This document shows positions 7,368 to 16,277 of a stretch of DNA of 64,000 bases, in pieces. The stretch's first letter is position 1, and each line of letters opens with the position of its first letter. The DNA comes from Azoarcus sp. TTM-91 (GTDB lineage Bacteria > Pseudomonadota > Gammaproteobacteria > Burkholderiales > Rhodocyclaceae), in NCBI RefSeq assembly GCF_012911025.1, contig NZ_WUEI01000010.1:20014-84013 (forward strand), written 5' to 3'. Both the position numbers and the translations under genes were made by a program. The notes under the pieces are model-generated. The model was not told where the DNA came from and searched no databases. It saw only the letters and a program-made list of their open reading frames with translations.

Positions 7368-8091
7368 TTTTCACTCCCCTGCTTGGAAGGCAGGAGGGCT
7401 GAGTAGCGTTATCGCGGGCCAGGGTTGTAAGGGCGTATAGCGCGCGATGGGGACGATGAACCCGTTGCTGATCAAGAAAATCTGTGGCGGCGACTGGCAG
7501 CACTGGACTGAATGAAGTTGGTAAGCAGCGATGTGGGAGGTGCTTGCATCCCAACGCCGCCGTAATTGCCGTGCTCAGCGTTGCCATCAGCACGCCAGTG
7601 CAGGAGGATCTTGGCCCACTCCCCTCTGTAGTACTGGCATTTCTAGGCTAGGAGATCTTCACCAGATTCCGGCTGTTCGCGAGTGAGTCGGCCAGGGCCA
7701 TCGCGCAGATGGCGTCCTCAGGGCAGAAGGCGTTGTCGTAACGGAGTGAGTCAAGCTCCTTTGTCTTGACGTTGCTCCACTACGGGACGGAGCCGTGATG
7801 TCTCAAATAAAAGCTCGCAGAGCACGTTCGTCACTGAGCGAGGTCAGCTGTAAGGTCTGTATTCGCACGGCCTCGGCGCCGGGAGTGTGGCTCCTTGGAC
7901 AACTTTGAGGCGCTGTCATATGAATTTTGCGGGGTTGACGTTACGAGAAGCCTTGTACGCAGTGCTTTTGATCGGCATTTACTCGAGCTCAGAAAGTAGA
8001 ATCACAACACAACGGTGAGGCCGTTTTTGAGGAAGCACGGCCCGCCACGAGGATGTTTTTGGGCCGTGGTGAAAAGCGATGGGTAAGCCAA
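7368..8091. other. Gene-poor divergent region before the defence operon
   Basis: The 724 bases between two divergent genes are less GC-rich than the neighbours. They hold a degraded gene fragment (7648-7779, and possibly a second piece in another frame at about 7500-7640 on the minus strand). A TAGAAT hexamer (7997-8002) and a TTGACG (7935-7940) are seen but not at a proper spacing to each other. The promoter of the eight-gene operon must lie here unless another exists. Confidence 0.5.
7648..7779 (-). pseudogene. Possible C-terminal remnant of a lost gene
   Basis: On the minus strand 43 codons read WSNVKTKELDSLRYDNAFC followed by PEDAICAMALADSLANS and a tail ending in VKIS with a TAG stop. 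The composition is protein-like. A stop codon lies directly upstream and there is no start. Just downstream in another frame a further protein-like piece (GEWAKILLHWRADGNAE) appears. This looks like a decayed gene with frameshifts, of unknown family. Confidence 0.3.
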
Positions 8092-11000
8092 ATGGATGTG
8101 TTTGAATTTCGTGGAAAGTTGGTTCGTGACTACGCTGCGTTTACACGTAGCTTTACCCGTATCCACGCCGAGGACATCAAAGCCTTCGTTGATGACGCCT
8201 ACAACTCGGGGCGCTACTGGCCTGCGCCCTTGGTCCAGGTCAATCCCAACTTCAAGGTGGGCGGTACCGTTGAAGCTCTGGTAGCCGCGGGTGCGCTGTA
8301 CCCGGAGTGCGGACGCATCTTCCGCGCTGGCAAGTCGGCTTCGAGCATGGGCGTCTCGCTTACCCTCTTCAAACACCAAGAGGAGGCCATCGGCTTTGCC
8401 CAGAGCGGCGAGAGCTATGTCCTGACCACGGGTACCGGTTCGGGCAAGTCGCTGGCCTACTTCATCCCGGTCGTAGACGCCATCCTCAAGGCTAAGGCAG
8501 CCGACCCGACGCCTCGCACCCGGGCCATCGTCATCTACCCAATGAACGCGCTCGCGAATAGCCAGCTTGAGGAGCTTGGCAAGTTTTTGGGCGACTATGG
8601 TGACCATCCGCCCGTGACCTACGGTCGCTACACCGGCCAAGAAAACGACGAGGAGCGCCAGCGGTTGGCCGCGAACCCGCCGGACATCCTCCTCACCAAC
8701 TTCATGATGCTCGAACTGCTCATGACGCGGCAGGACGACAAGGACAAGGCGCTCATTCGCAACGCTCAGGGCCTGCGCTTCCTTGTGCTGGATGAGTTGC
8801 ACACCTATCGTGGTCGCCAAGGGGCGGATGTCGCACTGCTGGTGCGTCGGGTGCGCGAGGCGCTTGCCGATAAACTGCAGTGCATCGGCACCTCGGCGAC
8901 GATGGCCACCGAAGGCACCGAACAAGCAAAGAACGAGAAAGTGGCCGAGGTTGCCAGTCGCTTGTTCGGCACCCGCATCACGGCCGCAAGTGTCATCACC
9001 GAAACTTTGCAGCGGGTCACGACGGAGCAGTTGCTGGTCGAGCATGTACGGTCGCAACTTGCTGAAGCCATCCGTGCTGGTGTCCCCGAGTCAGCCTCCT
9101 ATACGGCGCTCGCCCAAAACCCGCTTGCCGTCTGGGTGGAGCTCACGTTGGGGTTGACCCGCGACGAAGGAAAATGGCGTCGCGCCCGTCCTATCACCCT
9201 GGACGCTGCCGCCGACCAGCTGGCGGCGGATGCCGGTGTTGATGTCGAGCAGGCCAGAAAGGTGTTGGCGGACTTCCTGCTGCTCGCATACCGTACAACT
9301 GACAAGCCGCCCTCGGAGGGCGGGCGCAGCCTTTTCGCCTTCAAGCTCCATCAGTTCATCTCGGGTGGCAGCAAGGTCTATGGCACCCTCGAACCTGCCG
9401 GGCGGCGCTACCTCACTCTGGAAGGTAGTCAGTTTGTCCCCGGTGACCGTGCACGTAGGCTCTTCGCACTGCACTTCTGTCGTGAGTGCGGGCAGGAGTA
9501 CATCCCGGTCTGGGACGAGAATAACTCGGGCGGTCGGGTGTTCAACCCGCGTAGCATCGAGGAACGCAGCCACGAGGACGAGGACGTCAAGAATGGCTAC
9601 TTCATGCCGGACACCACGGGCGTCTGGAATGACACGCTCGACCGCTATCCCGAAACCTGGCTGGAGCCCAAAAAAGACGGCGACTTGAAGCTGCGCTCCA
9701 ACTACAAGAAGCGTCAGCCCCATCACGTCCGCGTCGATGCAGAAGGCCGGCATACCAGCGACGGGACGACCGGTTGGTACATCCCCGGCAATTTCGGCTT
9801 CTGCCTGCGCTGCGGAGTGGTACATCCGACTGCGGGCAAGGAATCGCTGCGGTTGACTGGCCTGTCAGGCGAGGGACGAAGCTCAGCGACCACGATGCTT
9901 ACGCTGTCGGCGTTGCGTTACCTCTACGAGGAAGACGACCAGCTCAAGGAAGAAGCCAAGAAAGTCTTGGGCTTCACGGACAATCGGCAGGATGCTGCGC
10001 TGCAGGTCGGCCACTTCAACGACTTCCTGCAGGTGCTCCTGCAGCGTGCCGCACTTTTCGCAGCGGTTCAGAAGGCAGGCGGTAGCCTGACCGAGGGCGA
10101 AGTCGCGGAGGCCGTTTTCAAGTCACTCGGCTTCGACCGCGACGACTCCGGTGTGCGCGCCGAGTACATGCAAGAGCCCGAAATCAAGGGCAACGCCCGG
10201 CGCCAGGTGCAGGACATCATGCGTGCCATTCTTGGCTATAGGGTTTATTTCGACTTGCGCCGTGGTTGGCGCTACAACAACCCCAATCTCGAACAGCTTG
10301 GCTTGGTCCACATTGAATATCAGGACCTCGATAACCTCGCGGCTGACACTGGTGAATGGTCAGAAGCCCCGATTGCCTTGCAGGCGGCGTCGCCCGAAGT
10401 CCGAAAGCGGCTCCTGGTCATGCTTTTCGATGCCATGCGCCAGGGGTTGTGTCTTGCGTCGCGCTACCTTGACCGCAGCGAGCTGGACCGCCTCAAGACC
10501 TCCAGCTACGCCAACCTTCGCGAACCCTGGGGCTTCTCCGAGGACGAAAACCCCATCTCTTCGAACTGGTTCATCGTCGGCGCAAAGCCGCGCGATGAAG
10601 ACCGTAGGAACGTCGAGTATCTCGTCTCCGGCAGTGCCCGCTCCAAGCTTGGGCGAGAGTTGAAGCGCCCTAGCAACTGGCGCGAAGCAGACGAGAGCGA
10701 CAATCCACACACCGCCAAGCTCAGGGATGAGCAGTGCGAGGAGGTCATCAGGGCGCTGCTCAAGGCGGCCAAGTCCTATGGCCTGGTGGTGTCGGAAGAG
10801 ACCGAATTCGGAATCACCGGCTACCAGCTCAACGGCACGGGTCTTTTATGGACGCTTGGTGAGGGCAAGAGCAAGAAGAGCGCGGATGACAACGCCTTCT
10901 TCCGGAGCCTGTACGGCAATATCGCGGGCATGCTCGCGGACCCTGTGCATCGTCTTTTCGATTTCGAGGCGCGCGAACACACTGCCCAGGTCGAGCAGGA

Positions 11001-13395
11001 CGAACGGCTGGAGCGCGAGGCTCGCTTCCGCTTCACCCAGAAGGACCGCGACGACTGGCAGGCCGCGAACAACAAGCCGCTGGAATGGCTGCCGGTGCTG
11101 TTCTGTTCGCCGACCATGGAACTGGGCGTCGATATCTCCTCGCTCAACACCGTATACATGCGAAATGTCCCGCCCACGCCGGCCAACTACGCGCAGCGCA
11201 GCGGCCGGGCAGGGCGCGCGGGCCAGCCTGCGCTGGTCATCACCTATTGCGCCGCTCAGTCGCCGCATGACCAGTATTTTTTCCGTGACCCGGTGCGCAT
11301 GGTCCACGGCCAGGTCAACCCGCCCACGCTCGACCTTGCCAACCGCGAACTCATCCAGAGCCACCTGCACGCCATCTGGCTGGCCGAAACCGGCAAGAAG
11401 CTCGACAACAGCGTGCGTGGATTGCTTGACATGAACGACCCCGCCGCACCGCTGACCGACGACTACCAGCAGCAGATGGATGCGGACGCGCCACAAAAGC
11501 GCGCGCACGAGCGCGGACTGCGTGTGCTGGCCATGCTTAACGATGAGCTCACTGAAGAGAAAGCCCCCTGGCATACGCCGACCTTCGCCGATGAGGTGTT
11601 CCGTCGCGCCTTCCTGTCGTTTGACCGGGCGCTCGACCGCTGGCGCGACCTCTTTGCCGCCACTAAGCGGCAGATGGAAATCAACCAGAAGGTGATGAAT
11701 AACCCTGCGGCGAGCGAGCGCGACCGGCGGGATGCTAAGCAGCGCCACGATGAAGCCTTCCGCCAGCAGACCCTGCTTCTGCAAGAATCGGGCTCTGCCA
11801 ACTCCGACTTCTACACTTACCGTTATCTGGCGAGTCAGGGCTTCCTGCCAGGCTATAACTTCCCACGCCTGCCGTTGATGGCTTACATCCCGGCGCGCAA
11901 AGGCAAGATTGGCCGCGAGAACTTTCTCTCGCGCCCGCGCTTCTTGGCCCTGTCCGAGTTCGGTCCTTACAGCCTCATCTACCACGAGGGCAGCCAGTAC
12001 CGCGTCGTGCGCGCCATGCTCTCGGTCGGCGCGGAAGACCAGGTCTCGGTTGGTGCCAAGCTCAGCACCGAAGTAGCGCGCATCTGTCCAGCATGCGGCT
12101 ACGGCCACTTCCGCAACCAGCGTGATGCCGACCGTTGCGTTTCGTGCAACGCTCCGTTGGCCGACTCCGTTGCGGTGCAGAACCTCTACCGCATCGAGAA
12201 CGTCTCGACCAAACGTGCCGAGCGCATTACCGCCAACGAGGAAGAGCGTACCCGCCAGGGCTACGAGATGCAGACCACCATCCAGTTCGGCGAACAGGAC
12301 GGACGCCTTCAGGTCATGCACGCAGTTATGAAGGAAGGCGACACGCCGGTGCTCGAGCTCCAGTACGGTCCCGCCGCGACCGTGTGGCGAATGAATCTTG
12401 GCTGGCGGCGTCGCAAGGAAAAAAGCCTCCTCGGTTTCATGATTAACCCGGTGACCGGGCATTGGGTCGGTGGTGCGGAAGAGTCTGGCGAGGCCGAAGC
12501 CGACACCCCACCCGATAAGACCCCACCGCAGCGCATCGTCCCCTACGTGGAGGACCGCCGTAACGTACTCATCGTGCGCCCGCTCGAAGAGCTCGACGTT
12601 AAGACCATGGCGACGCTGCAGTACGCCCTCAAGCGCGGCATCGAAGCGGTCTATCAGCTCGAAGAGAGCGAGTTGATGGCAGAACCCCTGCCGAAGGCCG
12701 ACCTGCGCCGTTCCATCCTGTTCTACGAATCTGCCGAAGGTGGCGCAGGGGTGCTGACCCGCCTGGCGACTGAGCCTGAAGCCCTGGCCAGGGTCGCTGG
12801 CGAAGCACTCGCCATCATGCACTTCCGCCGCCCTGATTCGGGCGTCTGGACCCGAGCGCAATTGGTCGAAGAGCTCGACGCCGACGGCAAGCCCATCTGC
12901 GAGGCGGGCTGCTACCGCTGCTTGCTCTCCTACTACAACCAGCCCGACCACGTGAACATTGACCGGCAGGATGCCGACAACGAGGGCAAGGTACTCGACA
13001 TCCTGTGTCAGCTGTCGCACGCGAGGGGCGAGGCTGGCAGTTTCGGTCGTACGGCCGAGGCGCAGCTCGGTGAGTTGGAACGCGTTTCCGGAAGTTCTCT
13101 CGAGCTGTCGTGGCTGAACTATGTCCGTGAGCATGGCTATCGGTTGCCCGACAAGGGGCAGCACACCATCGAGCGCTGTCAGGCGTCGGCGGATTACTTC
13201 TACGAGGACTGGAAGGCGGCCGTCTTCATCGACGGGCCGCATCATGAGGCCGAAGTTCAGGCCGAGCGCGACGCCGTCATCAACGCATGTCTGGAAGCCG
13301 TCGGTTACTACGTTGTTCGCTTCCCCAAAGACACCCACCGCTGGCCTGAGGTCTTCAAGACCCATGCTGGCCTGTTCGGAACTGGAAACACCTGA
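8092..13395 (+). CDS. Giant DEAD/DEAH helicase with DUF1998 and C-terminal Vsr/DUF559-like nuclease domain
   Basis: A 1767-residue protein. The N-terminal RecA domain has the Walker A motif GTGSGKS (114-120) and DELH (234-237), the Lhr/Hrq1-like form of the DExH box. The second RecA domain includes the region with RSGRAGRAG. Cysteine pairs (FCRECG, FCLRCG) and a four-Cys ribbon (CPACG, CVSC) occur in the middle. A DUF1998/MZB segment (YESAEGGAG, then CEAGCYRCLLSYY) is near 1540-1620. The last 100 residues hold D1701 and VFIDGPHH (D1714), then GYYVVRFP, like Vsr/DUF559 PD-(D/E)XK nucleases. Known relatives are DrmA plus DrmB of DISARM, and DruE of Druantia. It heads the operon, two bases before the SNF2 gene. 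An ATG at 8053 is possible, but its AGG is too close. Confidence 0.85.
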   Translation: MDVFEFRGKLVRDYAAFTRSFTRIHAEDIKAFVDDAYNSGRYWPAPLVQVNPNFKVGGTVEALVAAGALYPECGRIFRAGKSASSMGVSLTLFKHQEEAIGFAQSGESYVLTTGTGSGKSLAYFIPVVDAILKAKAADPTPRTRAIVIYPMNALANSQLEELGKFLGDYGDHPPVTYGRYTGQENDEERQRLAANPPDILLTNFMMLELLMTRQDDKDKALIRNAQGLRFLVLDELHTYRGRQGADVALLVRRVREALADKLQCIGTSATMATEGTEQAKNEKVAEVASRLFGTRITAASVITETLQRVTTEQLLVEHVRSQLAEAIRAGVPESASYTALAQNPLAVWVELTLGLTRDEGKWRRARPITLDAAADQLAADAGVDVEQARKVLADFLLLAYRTTDKPPSEGGRSLFAFKLHQFISGGSKVYGTLEPAGRRYLTLEGSQFVPGDRARRLFALHFCRECGQEYIPVWDENNSGGRVFNPRSIEERSHEDEDVKNGYFMPDTTGVWNDTLDRYPETWLEPKKDGDLKLRSNYKKRQPHHVRVDAEGRHTSDGTTGWYIPGNFGFCLRCGVVHPTAGKESLRLTGLSGEGRSSATTMLTLSALRYLYEEDDQLKEEAKKVLGFTDNRQDAALQVGHFNDFLQVLLQRAALFAAVQKAGGSLTEGEVAEAVFKSLGFDRDDSGVRAEYMQEPEIKGNARRQVQDIMRAILGYRVYFDLRRGWRYNNPNLEQLGLVHIEYQDLDNLAADTGEWSEAPIALQAASPEVRKRLLVMLFDAMRQGLCLASRYLDRSELDRLKTSSYANLREPWGFSEDENPISSNWFIVGAKPRDEDRRNVEYLVSGSARSKLGRELKRPSNWREADESDNPHTAKLRDEQCEEVIRALLKAAKSYGLVVSEETEFGITGYQLNGTGLLWTLGEGKSKKSADDNAFFRSLYGNIAGMLADPVHRLFDFEAREHTAQVEQDERLEREARFRFTQKDRDDWQAANNKPLEWLPVLFCSPTMELGVDISSLNTVYMRNVPPTPANYAQRSGRAGRAGQPALVITYCAAQSPHDQYFFRDPVRMVHGQVNPPTLDLANRELIQSHLHAIWLAETGKKLDNSVRGLLDMNDPAAPLTDDYQQQMDADAPQKRAHERGLRVLAMLNDELTEEKAPWHTPTFADEVFRRAFLSFDRALDRWRDLFAATKRQMEINQKVMNNPAASERDRRDAKQRHDEAFRQQTLLLQESGSANSDFYTYRYLASQGFLPGYNFPRLPLMAYIPARKGKIGRENFLSRPRFLALSEFGPYSLIYHEGSQYRVVRAMLSVGAEDQVSVGAKLSTEVARICPACGYGHFRNQRDADRCVSCNAPLADSVAVQNLYRIENVSTKRAERITANEEERTRQGYEMQTTIQFGEQDGRLQVMHAVMKEGDTPVLELQYGPAATVWRMNLGWRRRKEKSLLGFMINPVTGHWVGGAEESGEAEADTPPDKTPPQRIVPYVEDRRNVLIVRPLEELDVKTMATLQYALKRGIEAVYQLEESELMAEPLPKADLRRSILFYESAEGGAGVLTRLATEPEALARVAGEALAIMHFRRPDSGVWTRAQLVEELDADGKPICEAGCYRCLLSYYNQPDHVNIDRQDADNEGKVLDILCQLSHARGEAGSFGRTAEAQLGELERVSGSSLELSWLNYVREHGYRLPDKGQHTIERCQASADYFYEDWKAAVFIDGPHHEAEVQAERDAVINACLEAVGYYVVRFPKDTHRWPEVFKTHAGLFGTGNT

Positions 13396-13397
13396 CC

Positions 13398-16250
13398 ATG
13401 ACGGTTCAAGCTTCTTTTCAACCGGGCTCCCTCGTCTCTGCCCGCGGCCGTGAGTGGATTGTCCTGCCGCAGTCCTCAGGCGACACACTCCATCTTCGTC
13501 CACTCGGCGCCACCGACGACGACGCTACCCTTATCTACTTGCCCATCGAACCCGGGCCGGTAGGGCCGGCTACATTCCCCTGGCCCACGGCTGAGCAGGC
13601 CTCGAACTTCGCCGCTGGCCAACTCTTGCGCGATGCACTACAGCTCAAGCTGCGCACCGGCGCCGGCCCTTTCCGCAGCTTTGGCAACATCGCCGTTGAG
13701 CCACGCGCTTACCAGCTCGTCCCCTTGCTGATGGCGCTCAAGCAGGAAGTGGTACGCCTGCTGATTGCGGATGACGTGGGTATCGGCAAGACCATCGAAG
13801 CGGCGCTCATCGTTCGTGAGTTGCTCGACCGTGGCGAAATCAATCGCATGGCCGTGCTTTGCCCACCGCACCTGTGCGAGCAATGGCAGCGCGAGCTTAA
13901 GGAGCGCTTCCACATCAATGCGGTTGTGGTTCGCAACACCACCGCCAATCGCCTGGAGCGCGGCTTGCCAGCGAACCAGTCGGTGTTCGAGGCCTATCCC
14001 TTTACCGTGGTCAGCCTGGACTACATCAAGTCCGACCGGCGCCGGGACGAGTTTCAACGCGCCTGCCCGGAGTGCGTGATTGTCGATGAAGCGCATACCT
14101 GCACCTTCAGCGGCCAGGGCAAGCAGAAGCGCTACACCCTGTTGAAGGGGCTGGCTGACGACACGTCGCGCCACATGGTGCTGCTCACTGCGACCCCGCA
14201 CTCAGGCGACGAAGAGGCCTTCTACAACCTGCTTGGGCTGCTCCATCCGGCGTTCCGCGAACTGAAGGACATCCCTTCGGACGCCCGTCGTCCGTTGCGT
14301 GAGCAACTCGCTAACCATTTCGTACAGCGCCGCCGCCCGGACATCGAGGAGTGGAATGACCGCAACGTCTTTCCCGAGCGCTTCTCGGCTGAAATCACCT
14401 ACAAGCTCACCGGCGAGTGGGGGCGGCTGTTCGACGAAGTGCTCGACTACGCCCGCGACCTGGTCGAGCGCGCCGAGGGCAAGGGGCTCCTGCAGCAACG
14501 CATGAGCTGGTGGGCCGCGCTCGCCCTGCTGCGCTGCATCTCCTCTTCGCCAGCAGCCGCCGTCAACGCCTTGCGGACACGGCTGCAGGGTACAGGGCCG
14601 ACTGAGGACACAGACGCCTCGGCCGTCGAACTCACGCTGGAGGAGGCAGAAGAGCAGGGCCGCGAGCGGGTGCTCGATGGTGTTGAGGACGACCTCTCCA
14701 CCCAGGACATCGAACCGGGTGCCCGCACCGAAGACGGCGCCCGGCTTACCGAGTTGATTGAGCGTGCCGAGGGGCTGGCCGGTCCATCCAAGGACCCCAA
14801 GCTCAAGAAACTCATTGACCACCTCAAGGAGCTCACCGAATCCGGGTTCCAGCCGGTGGTGTTCTGCCGCTACATCGCCACGGCGCATTACGTGGCTGAG
14901 CATCTGCGCACTGTGTTCCGCAGCCATCAGGTAACACCGGTGACAGGCCAGTTTGCACCCGCCGAACGGGAAGCGACCGTCGAAGCAATGGGTGAAGCCG
15001 AACAGCGCATCCTGGTCGCGACCGACTGCCTGTCCGAAGGCATCAACCTGCAGAACCTCTTCACCGCCGTAGTGCACTACGACCTGTCGTGGAACCCTAC
15101 CCGCCACGAGCAGCGAGAAGGCCGTGTAGACCGCTTCGGCCAGAAGGCGCGCGAAGTGCGCACCACCATGCTCTACGGTCAGGACAACCCGGTCGATGGT
15201 GCCGTGCTGCAGGTCATCCTGCGCAAGGCTGAGAGCATCCGCAAGGAACTTGGCGTGCTGGTGCCCATGCCCGACGATGAGGGCAAACTCACCCAGGCCC
15301 TGGTCGGCGCGGTGCTGCTGCGCAAGGGCACGACGACTACCCGCATGCCGCAACTGGGGCTCGACTTCGGCGACCCAGAGCATTCCATCGACACCGCGTG
15401 GACATCGGCGCGCGAAAAGGCTGCCAAGAACCGCACCCTGTTCGCTCAGCGCCGCCTCAAGCCCGAGGATGTGCTGCCCGAATGGCAGAAGACGCTGGCC
15501 GTACTCGGTGGCGAGGCCGACGTGGCGCGCTTCGTCAAACGGGCCGCACAGCAGCTCGGCGCCCCGATGGAAGAAACCAGCAAGGCCGGTGTGTCGCATT
15601 GGAAACTCCACGCCTCCAGCCTGCCCTTGGCAGTGCGCGAGCGCCTGGAAGGCGAGGGACTCTCGGGTACGCTGCGCATCGACTTCCATCAGCCGCCGGC
15701 GCCGGGAACGCAGTTCATCCAGCGCACCCATCCGCTCGTCGCGGTGCTCGCGGACTTCCTGCTTGAAACTGCGCTGGATGATGCATCAGTCGAGGCCGAC
15801 ACCGCACTCGATGCCGTCGCCCGCGCGGGCGCCATCTTCACCGAGGCCGTTGAGACGCGCACCACCGTCCTGCTGGTCCGCCTGCGTCACCAGCTCACCG
15901 TCAGCCACCGGGGTCAGTCCCGCCTGTTGTTGTGCGAGGAGACCGTCACAGTCGGGCTGGAGGCAGGTAGCGAATCGAACCCGCTTGCGGATACAGCAGC
16001 CCGCTCGCTGATGGCGGCCGAGCCTGCCCGCAACATGCCACCGCCGCTGCGGGACCAACACATCCAGCGCGCGCTGACGCAATTGCCGGAGCTTCAACCC
16101 ACGCTGGAAACACTCGCCCGTGCCCGCGCCCAGCAACTGCTCGAAGACCACCGCCGTGTGCGGGTGGCGTCCGATGCGCGCGGTGAATACCGCGTCACGC
16201 CCAGCTTGCCGGTAGACATCATGGGTGTCTTCGTTCTCATCCCGGCCTGA
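13398..16250 (+). CDS. SNF2-family helicase/translocase, DrmD-like
   Basis: A 950-residue SNF2/RapA-type ATPase. Walker A is GIGKT at 128-132 (ADDVGIGKTIEAAL), motif II is DEAH at 230-233, motif III LLTATPHSG, and the C-terminal helicase domain shows DCLSEGINLQ and REGRVDRFGQ, the SNF2 motifs V and VI. Such proteins move along double-stranded DNA. In class 1 DISARM the corresponding gene is drmD. It begins two bases after the giant helicase stop and is followed after 27 bases by the methylase, as expected of co-translated partners. The C-terminal 300 residues have no domain I recognise. DrmD kinship is from size, motifs and neighbours and was not tested by alignment. Confidence 0.88.
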   Translation: MTVQASFQPGSLVSARGREWIVLPQSSGDTLHLRPLGATDDDATLIYLPIEPGPVGPATFPWPTAEQASNFAAGQLLRDALQLKLRTGAGPFRSFGNIAVEPRAYQLVPLLMALKQEVVRLLIADDVGIGKTIEAALIVRELLDRGEINRMAVLCPPHLCEQWQRELKERFHINAVVVRNTTANRLERGLPANQSVFEAYPFTVVSLDYIKSDRRRDEFQRACPECVIVDEAHTCTFSGQGKQKRYTLLKGLADDTSRHMVLLTATPHSGDEEAFYNLLGLLHPAFRELKDIPSDARRPLREQLANHFVQRRRPDIEEWNDRNVFPERFSAEITYKLTGEWGRLFDEVLDYARDLVERAEGKGLLQQRMSWWAALALLRCISSSPAAAVNALRTRLQGTGPTEDTDASAVELTLEEAEEQGRERVLDGVEDDLSTQDIEPGARTEDGARLTELIERAEGLAGPSKDPKLKKLIDHLKELTESGFQPVVFCRYIATAHYVAEHLRTVFRSHQVTPVTGQFAPAEREATVEAMGEAEQRILVATDCLSEGINLQNLFTAVVHYDLSWNPTRHEQREGRVDRFGQKAREVRTTMLYGQDNPVDGAVLQVILRKAESIRKELGVLVPMPDDEGKLTQALVGAVLLRKGTTTTRMPQLGLDFGDPEHSIDTAWTSAREKAAKNRTLFAQRRLKPEDVLPEWQKTLAVLGGEADVARFVKRAAQQLGAPMEETSKAGVSHWKLHASSLPLAVRERLEGEGLSGTLRIDFHQPPAPGTQFIQRTHPLVAVLADFLLETALDDASVEADTALDAVARAGAIFTEAVETRTTVLLVRLRHQLTVSHRGQSRLLLCEETVTVGLEAGSESNPLADTAARSLMAAEPARNMPPPLRDQHIQRALTQLPELQPTLETLARARAQQLLEDHRRVRVASDARGEYRVTPSLPVDIMGVFVLIPA

Positions 16251-16277
16251 TGCCAGCAAACAGGAATCGACAAGAAG

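Noticed and set aside
10846..13503. Long minus-strand frame inside the giant helicase gene
   Set aside because: The plus-strand helicase motifs explain the region fully; such antisense frames are common in GC-rich coding DNA.
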